Origin: Charina bottae
Taxonomy: Eukaryota > Chordata > Lepidosauria > Squamata > Charinaidae
Reading direction: 5' to 3'
DNA length: 64,000 bases
NCBI GenBank assembly: GCA_023362775.1
Contig: JALMGJ010000020.1
Location: 4,588,001 to 4,652,000 of the forward strand
Shown here: positions 12,086 through 23,529 of the stretch, in pieces
Layout: every line of letters begins with the position of its first letter
Numbering within the stretch: the stretch's first letter is position 1
Translations under genes and position numbers: made by a program
Notes under the pieces: generated by a model
Told to the model about the DNA's origin: nothing
Databases searched by the model: none
What the model saw: the letters and a program-made list of their open reading frames with translations, nothing else

Positions 12086-12715
12086 TTACTTAAGAAGTAT
12101 GGCAACAAAATGAGAAGAGATAGGGACAAGAATGAATGGGTGCTGTATGAATGTAAACTGAATAAAGTTAGTGACCAGTATGAAAGAAATATGTTGAGAT
12201 GGTTTGATCATACTGAGAAAAAGAATGAGGACTGAATTGTAAAGTAAATACAGTACATGAAGGAAAGGTGCATTGGTTGAAAAGAAGAGGAAGAAAGAAA
12301 AAAATGTAGTTAGATAGACTTAATTAGATCTTGAAAAGAGAGAGATAAGTTGAAAGAATAAAAAAATATTATAAAACTATATAGATATTGTGGAAAGAAG
12401 GATCATTTGCAAGAATAAAAAGATATAAAAGACATATAATGCCTGGTGCTGGTGTAAACTTATTTTTACTATGTTTCCTTTCCTTTGTATGATTTTACGC
12501 ATTTACATTCTTTGGCTTATTTCTCACTTCTTTCTGGACTGTGCATAATGTTGCTTACCCTGAAAGGATCAGTGTAATTGTCCTATGTGTATGCACTGTG
12601 TAGATGGATATTGATTTTCATTAATAAGTTGGGGTAGAATGGTTCTAGAAAATAGACTATTTATCCATTCAACAGAATAAACTGTAAAGCATCCTGATCG
12701 ATCAGAACAAAGATC

Positions 12716-12755
12716 TACTTTGTTCTGTTCTGTTTTGTTTTGTTTTGTTCTGTTT
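12716..12755. repeat. (TTTTG/TTCTG)n simple repeat
   Basis: Irregular pentamer run immediately 5' of SINE copy B. Confidence 0.85.
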
Positions 12756-13110
12756 GGGGGCGTGGTGGCTCAGCGGGTAAGACGCCAGGCTTGTTGATCG
12801 GAAGATTGCAAGTTCAGAGGTTTGAATCCCTAGCCCTGCGTGCAGAGTGAGCTCCCGCACTCGCCCCAGCTCTTGCCAACCTAGCAATTCGAAAGCATGC
12901 AAATGCAAGTAGATTAATAGGTACCACTTCAGTGGGTAGGTAACAGCGTTCCGCGCGTGTCATGTGGCCACATGACCACATGACCACATGGCCACATGAC
13001 CGTGGAAGCGTCTTCGGACAACGCTGGCTCTTTGGCTAACAAACGGAGATGAGCACCGGCCCCTAGAGTCGGACACGACTGCACAAATGTGCGGGGGGTA
13101 CCTTTACCTT
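12756..13110 (+). mobile_element. tRNA-derived squamate SINE, copy B
   Basis: Full-length copy with A and B boxes and ACCTTTACCTT tail. It is longer than its relatives because of a local expansion of an 8-base CCACATGA unit at about 12966-12999. Confidence 0.93.
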
Positions 13111-13261
13111 AGCTGGGCTGCAAAATCAGGATAAGCACTCAGTAGTAGCAAAGCAATACAGAAAACATTTACACCTTACTGCCCATGTAGCAGTTATCTA
13201 GGCTTTTGCAGTCCATATATGGTAGCTGTATCTTAGGAAGTCTATAACCTGGGAATAGGGC

Positions 13262-13345
13262 AAGGGTTCCCAACATTTTGGGCTGGTGAGGTCACCTGGA
13301 ATATTGATAGGGATTTATGGGCTGTCACAAAAAAGGCTGCCATGT
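13262..13345. mobile_element. possible hAT-type DNA transposon fragment
   Basis: CAAGGGTTCCCAACATTTTG resembles the CAGGGGTTCCCAAC terminal repeats of hAT/Charlie elements. No opposite end or 8-bp duplication found, so this is tentative. Confidence 0.35.
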
Positions 13346-13867
13346 TTAAGTGTGATAATCACAAAGCATCTCTTTACCTAATCTCCCCCAGGATGTTCTC
13401 TACCACTTTAGCTTATCTTTGTCTTTTGGGGAAGTGGGTAGACACAGTTACAAACAAAGTACTGGGCTGCCCTGATTCCATAGAGGCTTCCCTGTGTTTG
13501 AAAAATAAATACAACTTTCTAATCTTCTTTCTAACTAGTCAAGAAGAAGTAGGGAGTCCAACTGTCCATGAGTCATCCAAAGTACCAACAGGGTCAGGGT
13601 AACTAGCTGTGGGTTGAAGTAATCAGCCCAAGAGTACAAGGTAAGGTTCCAGCACCTGGTGACAAAAGCATATAAGGTGGAAATGTTTCCAGCACTAGAA
13701 GCAGGATAGGAGTAGTATTGATGCTTTTGAACTTTGGGGTTGGAGATGACTCCTGAGAATACTATGGATAGCCAAGAAAACAAACAAATGATTATTGAAC
13801 AAATCAACCAAGAGTTCTCACTCGAGGCAGGCTCAAATTATTCTACTGTGGACACATTATGCGAAGT

Positions 13868-14066
13868 CCTTTTGTTGTTCAGTCGTTTAGTCGTGTCCGA
13901 CTCTTTGTGACCCCATGGACCATAGCACGCCAGGCCTTCCTGTCCTCCACTGTCTCCCGGAGTTTACTCAAATTCATGTTCGTTACATCGGTGATGCTAT
14001 CGAATCATCTCATCCTCTGCCGTCCCCTTCTCCTTTTGCCTTCAGTCTTGCCCCGCATCAGGGTCT
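13868..14066 (-). mobile_element. BovB (RTE) LINE 3' end, minus
   Basis: Reverse complement of the BovB C-terminus and 3' tail. The minus strand encodes GRQRMR followed by a stretch matching the BovB end, then AGTCGGACACGACT and a TTGTTGTTC-complement tail. 5'-truncated to about 200 bp. It abuts a differently oriented BovB-related fragment at 14067. Confidence 0.85.
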
Positions 14067-14280
14067 AGCTCTCTGGAAAAAGCTCTAATGCTGGGAAAGA
14101 TAGAAGGAAAGAGAAGAAGATGACCAGCAGCAGGGTGAATGGACTCAGTTACACTGGCGATGGATGCACTGTTGGAAGACCTGAAAGACCAGGTTAGGGA
14201 TAGATCATCATGGAGAAAATCTATCTATGTGGTCACTAAGAATTGACAGTGACTTGATGGCACATAATCAAGTTATTTTC
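14067..14280 (+). mobile_element. divergent BovB-related LINE 3' end, plus
   Basis: AATGCTGGGAAAGATAGAAG followed by GATCATCATGGAGAAAATCT and CTTGATGGCACATAATC matches the 3' region of an older BovB/RTE subfamily, plus orientation. It begins at the position homologous to where the neighbouring minus copy is truncated. Confidence 0.7.
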
Positions 14281-14364
14281 TGGTGGTGACCTTCATTTCT
14301 GAAGGTGTAAGCCTTCACACAGCTGAGTTGTATCAAGTTGGTCTAGAATATAGTTCTGCTCAGG

Positions 14365-14630
14365 AGCAATATTTATTTTTATTGATTTATTTAATTTTTA
14401 TCCCGCCTTTATTATTTTTATAAATAACTCAGGGTGGGGAACATACCTAATACTCCTTCCTCCTCCTATTTTCCCCACAACAACCACCCTGTGAGGTGAG
14501 TTGGGCTGAGAGAGAGTGACTGGCCCAAGGTCACCCAGCCGGCTTTCATGCCTAAGGCTGGACTAGAACTCTCAGTCTCCTGGTTTCTAGCCCGGAGCCT
14601 TAACCACTAGACCAAACTGGCTCTCTTACA
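14365..14630 (-). mobile_element. MIR-type CORE-SINE with L2-like tail
   Basis: Read on the minus strand it starts with a degenerate tRNA head (GGTCTAGTGGTTAAGGC A-box region, TTCTAGTCC B-box region), then the core GTGACCTTGGGCCAGTCACT and CCTCACAGGGTGGTTGTTG, and ends in an L2-like (TAAA)-rich tail. This is the amniote CORE-SINE layout. Confidence 0.8.
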
Positions 14631-15129
14631 AATAATAAATCTTAAAATACTTATTACTTATTAGATTTTTACTCCCAATTATTCCTAAGGCCTTTAGTTT
14701 TCTGAATGAAATTACTCTAAATATGTTATTATTTTCTTGTAGGGAAGGTGATCTAGATTCAGAGCATTTATCATTTCAGGTGGCAAATGAGAGTCTGCAA
14801 GTTAGACTCCAGTATGCTAATTTTCTAAATGGGAAGAATGCCACTGCAACAGTGAGGAAAGATTCAGACTTGTAGCTTCTTCCTCTGAAGTGATACAATC
14901 AAGGGAAAACTTCAGTCCTTCTGGGGAGTTTTAAACTGTATCAGAAATGAAGCTAGAAAGTTGAAAATTTGTGGGGCAGGGCAGGAAGGTAGTAAAAATA
15001 TTTTTACAGAAATAAAAGATGAATATGAAAATATATAAAGGAACGTTAAAAAGAGAAAATAAAAGAAAAAGTGTGGAAAGCCATACAGATAGAAAAAGAA
15101 AGAAAATTAAAGAAGTGACTTCCAATCTT

Positions 15130-15845
15130 CTTTACAGCAGTTATAAACACACTTAGTATCCCTCTTCCTTCTCTAAGATTACATTACATAGTTCCCTTCT
15201 ATCCTATATTCAACCCTTTTTAATCAACAAATCCAAAAATCACCATTTCATTTTTTCCATTTTCAGCAAAAAGTCCATAAATGGTTTCCAGTCTTTTAAG
15301 AAAGTACTTATTGTTTTATCCCTGATCAAACAAGTCATTTTTTCCATTTCTGTGAATTCCACCATCTTCACAATCCAATCCTCCATTGTTGGTGTTTCAG
15401 TATTTCTCCATTGTTGTGCATGTAATAGTCTTGCTGCAGTTACCATATACAAAACCAATCTTCCATGAGCCTTTTCTAATTGGCTATCCATAAGTTCCAG
15501 TAAAAAAAGTTCTGGTTTCATCTGGATAACGATCTTTAAAATTCTTTGTACCATCGTATGTATTTGTATTCAATATTTTTTTTGCTTTTTCACAAGTCTA
15601 TCATGCATGGTAAAATATCCCTTCATGTTTTTCACATTTCCAGCATTGAGTGGAACTACCTTTATATCTCTTGGCTAATTTATCTGGTGTCATATACCAA
15701 CAGTACATCGTTTTGTAAAAATTCTCTCTTAAATTATAACACAATGTGAATTTCAATCCTATTAACCACATTCTCCCCCATTGATCCAGGAAGGTAGTAA
15801 AATATTGAGCTTGACTTGGTGAATACATGGACATGTCCATATTGT
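15130..15845 (-). mobile_element. L1 LINE ORF2 C-terminal fragment
   Basis: Minus-strand frames 15601-15840 and 15240-15554 read as the L1 ORF2 C-terminus: NFYKTMYCWYMTPDKLAKRY and CWKCEKHEG (Cys-rich motif), then after a frameshift ARLLHAQQWRN and PTMEDWIVKMVEF. The L1 C-terminal domain normally has a CX3CX7HX4C-like motif and this helical tail. Truncated at the 5' end, frameshifted and inactive. The A-rich 3' end is toward 15130. Confidence 0.75.
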
Positions 15846-16475
15846 TTTATTGACAGAACAGATTTCTGGGATTAAATTAATTTATTTTTTAATTTCCCAA
15901 GTTAGCCAACAGCCCTGGGACTTCCTGGTGGCATGCTAGGCTAGTCCTAGCCAGGTCCAGCCCTCCTCCTTTTCTTCAGTATCAGCCAAGATTGCGGTGG
16001 TGGAATAACCTGCTTTTGTTCCCTTGCTTAGGAATCTTTTCTAGGCTGCTTCTTAAAAGAAGACCGACCGTAGTAGGGATGATTAGCATTTAAATTAATT
16101 CACTCTTTTAGGAACGCAAGGCAGCTTTGACTTTCTCTTTCCTTTCAGATCCAGTGAAACCAAACACAGTTTTTCTTTGAAGACAAAAGATGAAGAACTT
16201 GCATGACACATTATGATATAAACCAGTGGCACATGCTAGTTTCTTGACTATGGTTCTAAGAACAGAAGACAAAGCTGCTGCTTCACACTCCTCTTGGTTG
16301 CCATAATTACCCCCTTTTTGCCACCACTGATGTATGTTAGGCTGTCACGGGACGACGATAGGTAGCGTGCAGCTAAGTGCAGGAATGTCTTATTCTTTAC
16401 AGCTCTGTTTCTGCAAATTTGGTTAATTCTTTACAACTAAAACTGTTGTGATTTGTGGCAGGGGGAGGGTAAATA

Positions 16476-16806
16476 AAGGTAAAGGTTCCTCCCGCACATT
16501 TGTGCAGTCGTGTCCGACTCTAGGGGCCGGTGCTCATCTCCGTTTGTTAGCCAAAGAGCCAGCGTTGTCCGAAGACGCTTCCACGGTCATGTGGCCGGCA
16601 TGACGTATGCGGAACGCTGTTACCATCCCACAAAAGTGGTACCTATTCATCTACTTGCATTTGCATGCCTTCAAATTGCTAGGTTGGCAAGAGCTGGAGC
16701 TAGTGCGGGAGGTCACTCCGCACACAGGGCTAGGGATTCGAACCTCTGAACTTGCGATCTTCAGATCGACAAGCCTGGCGTCTTACCCGCTGAGCCACCA
16801 CGCCCC
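16476..16806 (-). mobile_element. tRNA-derived squamate SINE, copy C
   Basis: Full-length minus-strand copy from the AAGGTAAAGG 3' tail (16476) to the CACGCCCC head (16806). Box B is readable as GGATTCGAACC on the plus strand. No convincing target duplication. Confidence 0.92.
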
Positions 16807-17041
16807 TTATTTATTTTCTGTAATTATTTTCTTAATTATTTTCTGTAATCTTGAAATACAGCTTTTGCATTGGGATATACTGTACAATGTAAGATAGCCC
16901 CAAGCTTAATTGAAAAATAGGTAATAAAAATATTACAAAACTGAAGACATTGGCCTGCATGAAGAAAATATCATGACTTCTTTTTGATGTCCTCTGCATG
17001 AAAAATTCTCTCTCTAAAGCATGTCATAGGTAATGGTGGCA

Positions 17042-17045
17042 TAAT

Positions 17046-17081
<36 letters not shown>

Positions 17082-17215
17082 AATAATAATAATAATAATA
17101 TGCTGTCCAACTCCCAATGACTCTGGGCAGCTCACAAGTAAAAACATTATATTACAAACAATAAAAGAATACAATAATAGACAAAAATGAAGAATAAAGA
17201 TGGCAAGGATGAGAA
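17042..17215 (-). mobile_element. L2-type LINE 3' end with (GTT/ATT)n tail
   Basis: (AAC)n then (AAT)n at 17048-17100, followed by CTGTCCAACTCCCAATGACT and CTGGGCAGCTCACAAGT, the reverse complement of an L2 3' terminus and its microsatellite tail. Confidence 0.7.
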
Positions 17216-20200
17216 AAAACAGTTTTTAAAATATCATTTTGAAATGCAGACTCAGTGCTTCAAAAGGAGCTTACTGCTAATAGCAAATTGTTTAAGATTA
17301 GCTGTATTAAGCTGAGGCACCAGTGAAATTGAATATTTAAACTGGTGAAGCCATGGCAAACTGTGATGCTTTCTTTCCAGCGAATGGTGAAGGTTGCTGA
17401 GCTCACAGAAGTTTGAGTCAAGTGTGGGGAAAGGGGGAAAGAGGGAAGGGCAATCTATGATCCCAGTGCACATACAGCTCTCGGTCCCTTGTTGCCATGT
17501 TTAATGCACTTCCTAGGGACATTCCTAGGACACTGGAGGATGGTGACCTGGTGGTTCTCCAGTCACAATCCAGTGCTCTCTTCCTTAGCTTTTGGAAAGA
17601 TTTCTCATCTGCATCACCAAAGCAATTCAGGAAGAAGATGGAGGACAAACTTTCAGACTTGAGGCTTTATATAAGACAGTTTCCACCATGTGTATCTTTG
17701 CCAAGATACTGATAAAGAACACATAGAATAACCATATAATATAGTTATCATGCTTGATGTTGAAGACATTATTGTCTTTCCTTGTAAGCACACCAGAGGC
17801 TCTCCGGTTTGTTGGACAGCTGTTCTAATAAGCCAAACCACTGAGCAATCCTCTGCAGCAGGTCACTCATCAAGTCTTTTGTTGCAGTTCACTTTGCTCC
17901 ATTCTGGGGGTGGGGAGGGGGGGCGGTTTGCTTAGGATACATTTTCCAGAAAACAGTCAGCTTCCTGTACTGTAGCAAGTGTTTGTCCTGGCTCTTGTCT
18001 TCTTTTCTCTGAAAGTCTCTGCGTTATCAACACTGTTTCTCATGCATCTATGAACTAATTGTAGTGTTAATTAGTTTGCAATAAAGCTGAATTCAGGGAA
18101 GGCTCAGAGTAGCTTGCTTGTGTTTGTATTCTGTTTTGGACAACTTTCAGTAGTGAACAATTACAGGGAAGGAAAGCCTTGTTCCCTAGGAAAGATGTAA
18201 AGAAACCAGAGAGATTTTGATTAGTGACCCAATGAACAGCTCAAAACAAAATTAGTGGAATGTACTGATTTGCTCTAACAGATTTATTTCTGGTCTTCAC
18301 ATTATGTTATTGGACATATTTAAGAGGCCTCAATGCAGAAAGAGTGTGCCCTTTGTCCTTGCCACAATCTAAGTATAGTATAGAATATGTCCATAAAATG
18401 TATTATTCACATTATAAATTGAAATCGTAACTAATAGAAAGAAAATCATTAAAAATGTGAAGGAACGGTTCTTAGGAACGGTTCATCACATTATTTTGTG
18501 ATATTCTATGCAAACCCATTTTCCTATTCAGTGTTTCCAGGAGTGACATTTCTGAGCTCCCTGTAGCTCTGTCCATTCTTCACAATTATTCCCAACCACG
18601 TCCTCTTTTCCATCCACCATTAATCCCTTTAAAGTGCTCATACATTTTCTTCTGTTACTATACAATTTCTTGCCAATAAATTCCTAATTTTCCAGCCCAT
18701 CCAGGATAAAGCATGAAAACTGAACAAGCTGGTGAAAACTAAATTGATATGCCTAATTTGTGTCCGTATGCAGAATTCATTTATATAACAGATGCAAGTA
18801 GCACCTTTTATTCCTAAAGAGAAATTACAACATAAGTACTTAACGCAACAGGATTCAATGATTTCAGGAACGATGCTGTTGCAGTAAGCATGCATCAGCA
18901 CTTACAACTGGATATGGATGCTGGTCTGAGCAGTCTAGCCTACAAACATTGTTCGGGAAAATCTTGTATTCATCATCTAGGCCATCATAATATCTCCTGG
19001 GGAATTAATCAATGACCCTCTGAGACTGTAAAGAGATCATGAACTGTGTAATAAAGGTCATGGTCTCCTTTCCGTCTTTCATCATGATTCATGGATCCAT
19101 TTTCTATGATTTACTAAATTGCTGCAGTAGCCACTAAAAATTCTCCATTCTGTCTCAGTCCCAGCATAGGTGCAAGTTGGCTCCTGGTGTCAGCAGCAGC
19201 CACTATGCAAAGAGTAAGCAACTGCCCCCCCCCAATAGTTTGAACTAAGAAGACAGTGTTGCGTGTGAGCCTGTGTGTGCATGGTGTGGTATTTATAGTC
19301 CAAAACTTATGGAGGGCCCGAGGTTGCTTGTTTGTGCTCTTGGCAGAGGGGCAGAGCAAACATGGGAACTAATCACATCATCCAGGATGATGCTCCTGTG
19401 TATTGTAACTTGTGAAAACTGTGGAGAAATTGTTCGATGATAACTTAAATATGTAGCTGCAGACTCATATGGGGAAAATGCCAAAGGAAAACAGCTCATT
19501 CATAGACACACAGTTTGATATTTTTTACACCAAGCGCATAACAATTGTGCCGATTCCTTCCCCCTCAAAATTATGGGGATAATTTTACTTTAATTCTTAT
19601 AGCAATCCTGTGAGGTAAATTAAAGAGGTGGCAAGAGAATGAGAGGCCTAAGCCTGGCCAGTGCATATCATGGCTCAGCAATGCATTTGAGGGCACGACT
19701 GATAATCTGCCTCTCACTCAACCCCCTGCTACCTGATCAACAACTGAGAGCATCTTATATTTTTAAGAGTTCCTGCAGATCAGCTGCAAAAATGGAAATG
19801 AATTTGAGTCAGTCCTAGTGCTTCTACCGTAGAGTGTGTTGCAATTTCAGGATGCATCAAGACAAGCGCTTCCAATTTTGCACAGCTATGTGATGGAGTT
19901 TGTTTGTTGAATCCTGCATTTCCATATTATTATTATCTTATACATTTACTTCTATTTATAAATTGCTGTCAAAAGGACACCAGAAGGAATTTACCACCTA
20001 GAAAAAGAGACAAAGGAGACAACAGACAAAGTAGAAGGAAATTGAGGAATTACCCCAGCTACAATAATTACTTAATTACTATACTGCAGTGTAAAAGTTT
20101 GTTCTTATCATTAAGACAAATGGGAAAACCCATTAGACTGACCAAAGCTGACAGAGCTGGATGCATTTCTAATGGACAAATGCAACCTGTTCTTTTATTC

Positions 20201-20980
20201 TCTGGAATAAAAGGTGGATTAAAACAAGACCATTAGGGATGACTGTGAAATTATTTCCATCTGTCTTTTCTCCATATTTCCAAACTGCCTTATCTTGTTT
20301 ACTGCAGGACCCCAACACCTGAGGAAGATGTCAGCCCTCCAGTTTTATTTCGGCTGTGCACCTGCCCAATTTGCAGCAGTCTTAATTTCCTTATAGTCCT
20401 TCTGACTCAATGAAATTCAGTGAGAAAAGGAACCTTAGCACCCTAAGGCCGTGCTCAGAAGCTTGCGGTGCTGTTTATACAGGCTAAGCTTCATCAGTGA
20501 TCACTCAACTTATACCCCTCAGTGAAAACAGAGGGAAAGTGCAAGGAAAAGAGCAGAATGGAAGTAAACAAGAGACAGCAAATGTTCATTTGAATTACAG
20601 AAATTATGTGAAACCAAGATGTCGGTGGAGCGGACTGCAAACAGGTACTGCAAACCAGCCACCCACCCGTTCTGGTACTATACCCTATCCATCCATCTCA
20701 AGCACCATGAGGACACAACCAAAGCGGAACCAGTCTGAAAAGATTCGCAACATTCCAGTTCTCTATATCATACCAGGACAGGGAGATTCTGTGTTCATCT
20801 AAAGAAAGGAAAACAAGCAACCGTCAGGGCGGTTTCAAAGACCCAGTCTATGCACTTCTTGTTTAATTTGTATTATTAATAAAAATAAACGACAGCATGG
20901 CCTTAATTCTTAATCATTTCCATGGAAGCGTAAGCACAAACCTTTTCACCTTCCTTTGAATCTTGCACGCTCCCCCCACC
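17216..20980. other. intergenic DNA upstream of the ERBB4 CpG island
   Basis: Mostly unique-looking sequence with scattered small open frames lacking motifs. A degraded MIR-like trace near 19585-19735 is possible but not firm. No exon recognised. Confidence 0.5.
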
Positions 20981-21940
20981 TCCCAAACGGTACATCCCAC
21001 AGGAAAGGCTTTCCCTATCTGGAGCCTTTAGTCTGTTTGAAGGCTGTCCGTAAAAACCAGGCCGAACGTTTTGGCGTGTAAAGAGAAAGTTTTTACAAGA
21101 ATCGTCGCCCGGTAAATTGCAGCGTCGAATCTTTGGGACTGCCAGGTTTCTAAAATCGGTCGCCGCGAGAAAAAGTCAGCCTCTGGAAGGGGTGCGGGGG
21201 GAAGAGGCTGTTGCAAATCGCCCTTCCCCCGGCTGTACTTGCGCTGCGTCCAAGGATTGACACTCTTCCACGAATATCTCTTCGCGATAATCTGTCGGCC
21301 GCGTCTGGATTCGGTTCTGTCTTTCCTGCCGGCAAAACAGAACTAAGACTTGGTTTAGCGTACTTTAACTTTCAAGCCTTTCGCTATTTGCCCCCACTGT
21401 TCGGGTCAAATCCAAGTCATGGGAAGCTGCGCCTTCCGTAGAGAAGAAAACAGGCTGCCAGATGAAGATGGAAGTCGATCTCACGCCGCTCTCTCTCTCT
21501 TTTTTCAGTTAGCAAAACGCCGAAGATGCGATCCTATCGGCCATCTAGAGAACTTTTCTTCCGAATGAACATAGATAGGATCTGATTGTACCTAGCGTCA
21601 AAGACGGGAATGGGAAAGGAAACAGATTGTTATAATACAAGGAGCCCGCTTGGATTTGGAACTCCAGCGGAACAAATAAATCTGCAAGAAAACGTGTTAA
21701 GCGAGAAATAGAGCGCGCACAAGACACAAAACCGTTTTCCTCCCCTGCCTGGTCTGAAAAGGCACATTGTTGCGCTTACTGGCAGCGGCTGCCTTTGCAT
21801 CGCTCCATGGTAACCTACGGGCAGCAGCCGCGCGCCCCGACGAATGCACGCGCCCGGCTCCAGAGACAGGTGTTTCCCGGGCATTTTGGTGGCACGGGGG
21901 AGGGGGGAGGAGGAGAACGGCTGATCCCAGCACGCTGGGC

Positions 21941-22000
21941 TGGGAGGCGGGCAGAGGGCGGGGCCTCCTCAGTTAAGCGGCAAAGAGGGGGCGGGGTTAG
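21941..22000 (+). promoter_or_regulatory. clustered GC boxes (Sp1-type sites)
   Basis: GGGAGGCGGGC, GAGGGCGGGGCCT and GAGGGGGCGGGGTT occur within 60 bases, about 650 bases upstream of the ERBB4 start codon. No TATA box in a sensible position. Consistent with a dispersed CpG-island promoter. Confidence 0.55.
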
Positions 22001-22114
22001 GACGGAGTTGATCCAACCTATCGTCTCCTCCTCCTCCTCCCCCTTCTGTGTTGGGGGGCGGGGGGGGGCGGCTTGGTTTGTTAATCGGTGAAGCCGCCGG
22101 AGCTCCGGGAGTCA

Positions 22115-22198
22115 ATGGAAGTGGTTTTCCTACCTCAGCAGCCGCTGCAATCGAGGGGAAGAAGCGAAGGGAAAGCGGGAGAGGGGAACGTCAACTAA
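22115..22198 (+). other. possible upstream ORF 1 of ERBB4 leader
   Basis: ATG at 22115 opens 27 codons ending in TAA at 22196-22198. It matters only if the transcript starts upstream of 22115, which is unknown. Confidence 0.25.
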
Positions 22199-22504
22199 CG
22201 CCTCCGCACGGATCCCTCTGTCCCCCCTTCCCTTGAAACACCGGGGGGACAAGGAGGGCGAAGGAAGGGATCCGGCTCCAAAGGGAAATTGCGGGAACGC
22301 CGACGGATTTTGATCGGGGAACTGCGGGGCAGCAACTTTTGGGCGTCCTTGGATTGTGGCTCGGGAGAAACTTCCTCGGCGCCCCCCCAGCCCTCGGGGC
22401 CGAGCGCCGGAGACAGACCCTCCTGTCTGTTCACACCTTGGGCGGAAAGGGGCGAACCGCTGGCTGGGGCCGTCCCGGCGCGGGAGAGCAAAGTCGCAAA
22501 GGCC

Positions 22505-22531
22505 ATGCTATCGTTGAGACCCCGGAGCTGA
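22505..22531 (+). other. possible upstream ORF 2 of ERBB4 leader
   Basis: ATG at 22505 (G at -3) opens an eight-codon frame MLSLRPRS ending in TGA, 101 bases before the main ATG. It lies close enough to be in the 5' UTR for most plausible start sites and could modulate initiation. Its function is inferred only. Confidence 0.45.
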
Positions 22532-22632
22532 GGAGGAGACGGTTCTCATCCTTTCGGAGCTTCTCCCATACCGCCGCCGCCGCCACAGTAGTACTACTGA
22601 TATATACACATTTCTTTTTACAATAAACAAGC

Positions 22633-22714
22633 ATGAAGCCGGTACGAAGACTCCTTTCCTGGGTGAGCCTCCTTGCCGTCACCGGGACCTTCTGTCTCAG
22701 CGCTGCTCAGTCAG
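22633..22714 (+). CDS. ERBB4: ERBB4 first coding exon (signal peptide)
   Basis: Host gene exon encoding the N-terminus of ERBB4/HER4, a plasma-membrane receptor tyrosine kinase for neuregulins. Twenty-seven codons start MKPVRRLLSWVSLLAV and end SAAQS. There is a basic n-region, a hydrophobic core and small residues before the expected cleavage site, making a secretory signal peptide. It matches mammalian ERBB4 as I recall it in length (27), the MKP start, the WVSLL core, GT at 18-19 and the terminal QS. The exon ends after the first base of codon 28 (phase 1), the same place as in mammals. The ATG has A at -3 and no other in-frame ATG precedes it. The frame reads on to 23049 only because the intron happens to lack stops; that extension is mostly CTTC repeat. 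Remaining exons lie beyond the window. Alternatives (another secreted or membrane protein) are much less likely given the residue, length and phase match. Confidence 0.88.
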
Positions 22715-22720
22715 GTGCGG
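22715..22720 (+). promoter_or_regulatory. ERBB4: ERBB4 exon 1 splice donor
   Basis: TCAG|GTGCGG: consensus AG before and GT plus G at +5 after the junction. A second GGGTGAGCC donor-like site occurs inside the exon at about 22660-22668 and could act as a cryptic site. Confidence 0.8.
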
Positions 22721-22743
22721 TCCAGTTCCCTCTCTTACCATCT

Positions 22744-22814
22744 CCTTCCTTCCTTCCTTCCTTCCTTCCTTCCTTCCTTCCTTCCTTCCTTCCTTCCTTC
22801 CTTCCTTCCTTCCT
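22744..22814. repeat. (CTTC)n microsatellite at the start of ERBB4 intron 1
   Basis: About 17 uninterrupted CTTC units beginning 30 bases after the splice donor, followed by a T-rich run to 22833. Likely polymorphic. Confidence 0.97.
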
Positions 22815-23282
22815 TTTTTTCTTTTTCTTTTTTCCCCTCCTCCTTTCTTGGAAAGGGTGGCGGGAGGCTGCGGTATTCCAGCATTCCCCCACGTCGAAGA
22901 CCGGCTTCTTTATTCTGCAAGAAAAAGACCCCCGGACAAGGCTGAAAATGGGGAGAGTGGCAGCCGACTTGCCCTTTATTTCCGGGATAACCTGGCTGCC
23001 TCTGGGCCGTTCGGTGCGTGGCGCGCTCAGAAGTTGTTGGCGTTATTGAACGAGAGAAAGAAAGTCCCGGGAGCTGCGGTTCTTTTTAGGGCATCGCTGG
23101 CCTGAGTCTTGAGATGTGCGTTTCGCGGCGGAGGCGGTCGCTGGCCTCCCGTCCTCTCGGCACCTGTGGCCCGGACCCACGCCGGGCGTGCGACGACTGG
23201 GCCGTTGCCTGGCCGTTGCTGTCCTGAGTGGGAAGTGCCGAGGGGTGAGGAGATCTTGGGATTGATGTGGCGGGTGGGAGGA

Positions 23283-23306
23283 AGGGAAGGGAAGGGAAGG
23301 GAAGGG
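23283..23306. repeat. (GGGAA)n simple repeat
   Basis: Tandem GGGAA units within the CpG island. Confidence 0.9.
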
Positions 23307-23512
23307 AGAGACAAGGCGCGTTAGGGCACGATTCCGGCTCCACTGATTGCGGGAGAGTTGAGCATCTGCCTAAATCTTCTCCCACCGGAGCAGCGGGAAT
23401 TGCAAGTGCTTAACTTTAGGGATCGTGCCCAAAGTCTCCTGCTTTGCTTGACAAGCGGATCGCTACAAATCCCGCCATTGAATACAAATGTAGGATTTTC
23501 TCGCGCGGTTCT

Positions 23513-23529
23513 CCCCCCCCCCCCCCCCC
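23513..23529. repeat. poly-C tract
   Basis: Uninterrupted C run of about 17 bases in ERBB4 intron 1. Confidence 0.9.

Noticed and set aside
12960..13000. CCACATGA tandem units as a possible CRISPR-like or regulatory array
   Set aside because: Local slippage expansion of a sequence normally present once in the SINE.
19585..19735. MIR-like SINE
   Set aside because: Only the CCTGTGAGGTAAAT block is recognisable; too little to call.
22590..22605. TATA-like GATATATAC just upstream of the ERBB4 ATG
   Set aside because: It is about 35 bases from the start codon, too close for a promoter of this gene given a normal leader; the GC-box-rich island upstream is a better promoter.
22715..23049. Extension of the ERBB4 frame beyond 22714
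   Set aside because: A consensus splice donor at 22715 and the Phe/Leu/Pro/Ser-rich translation of the CTTC repeat show this is intron.
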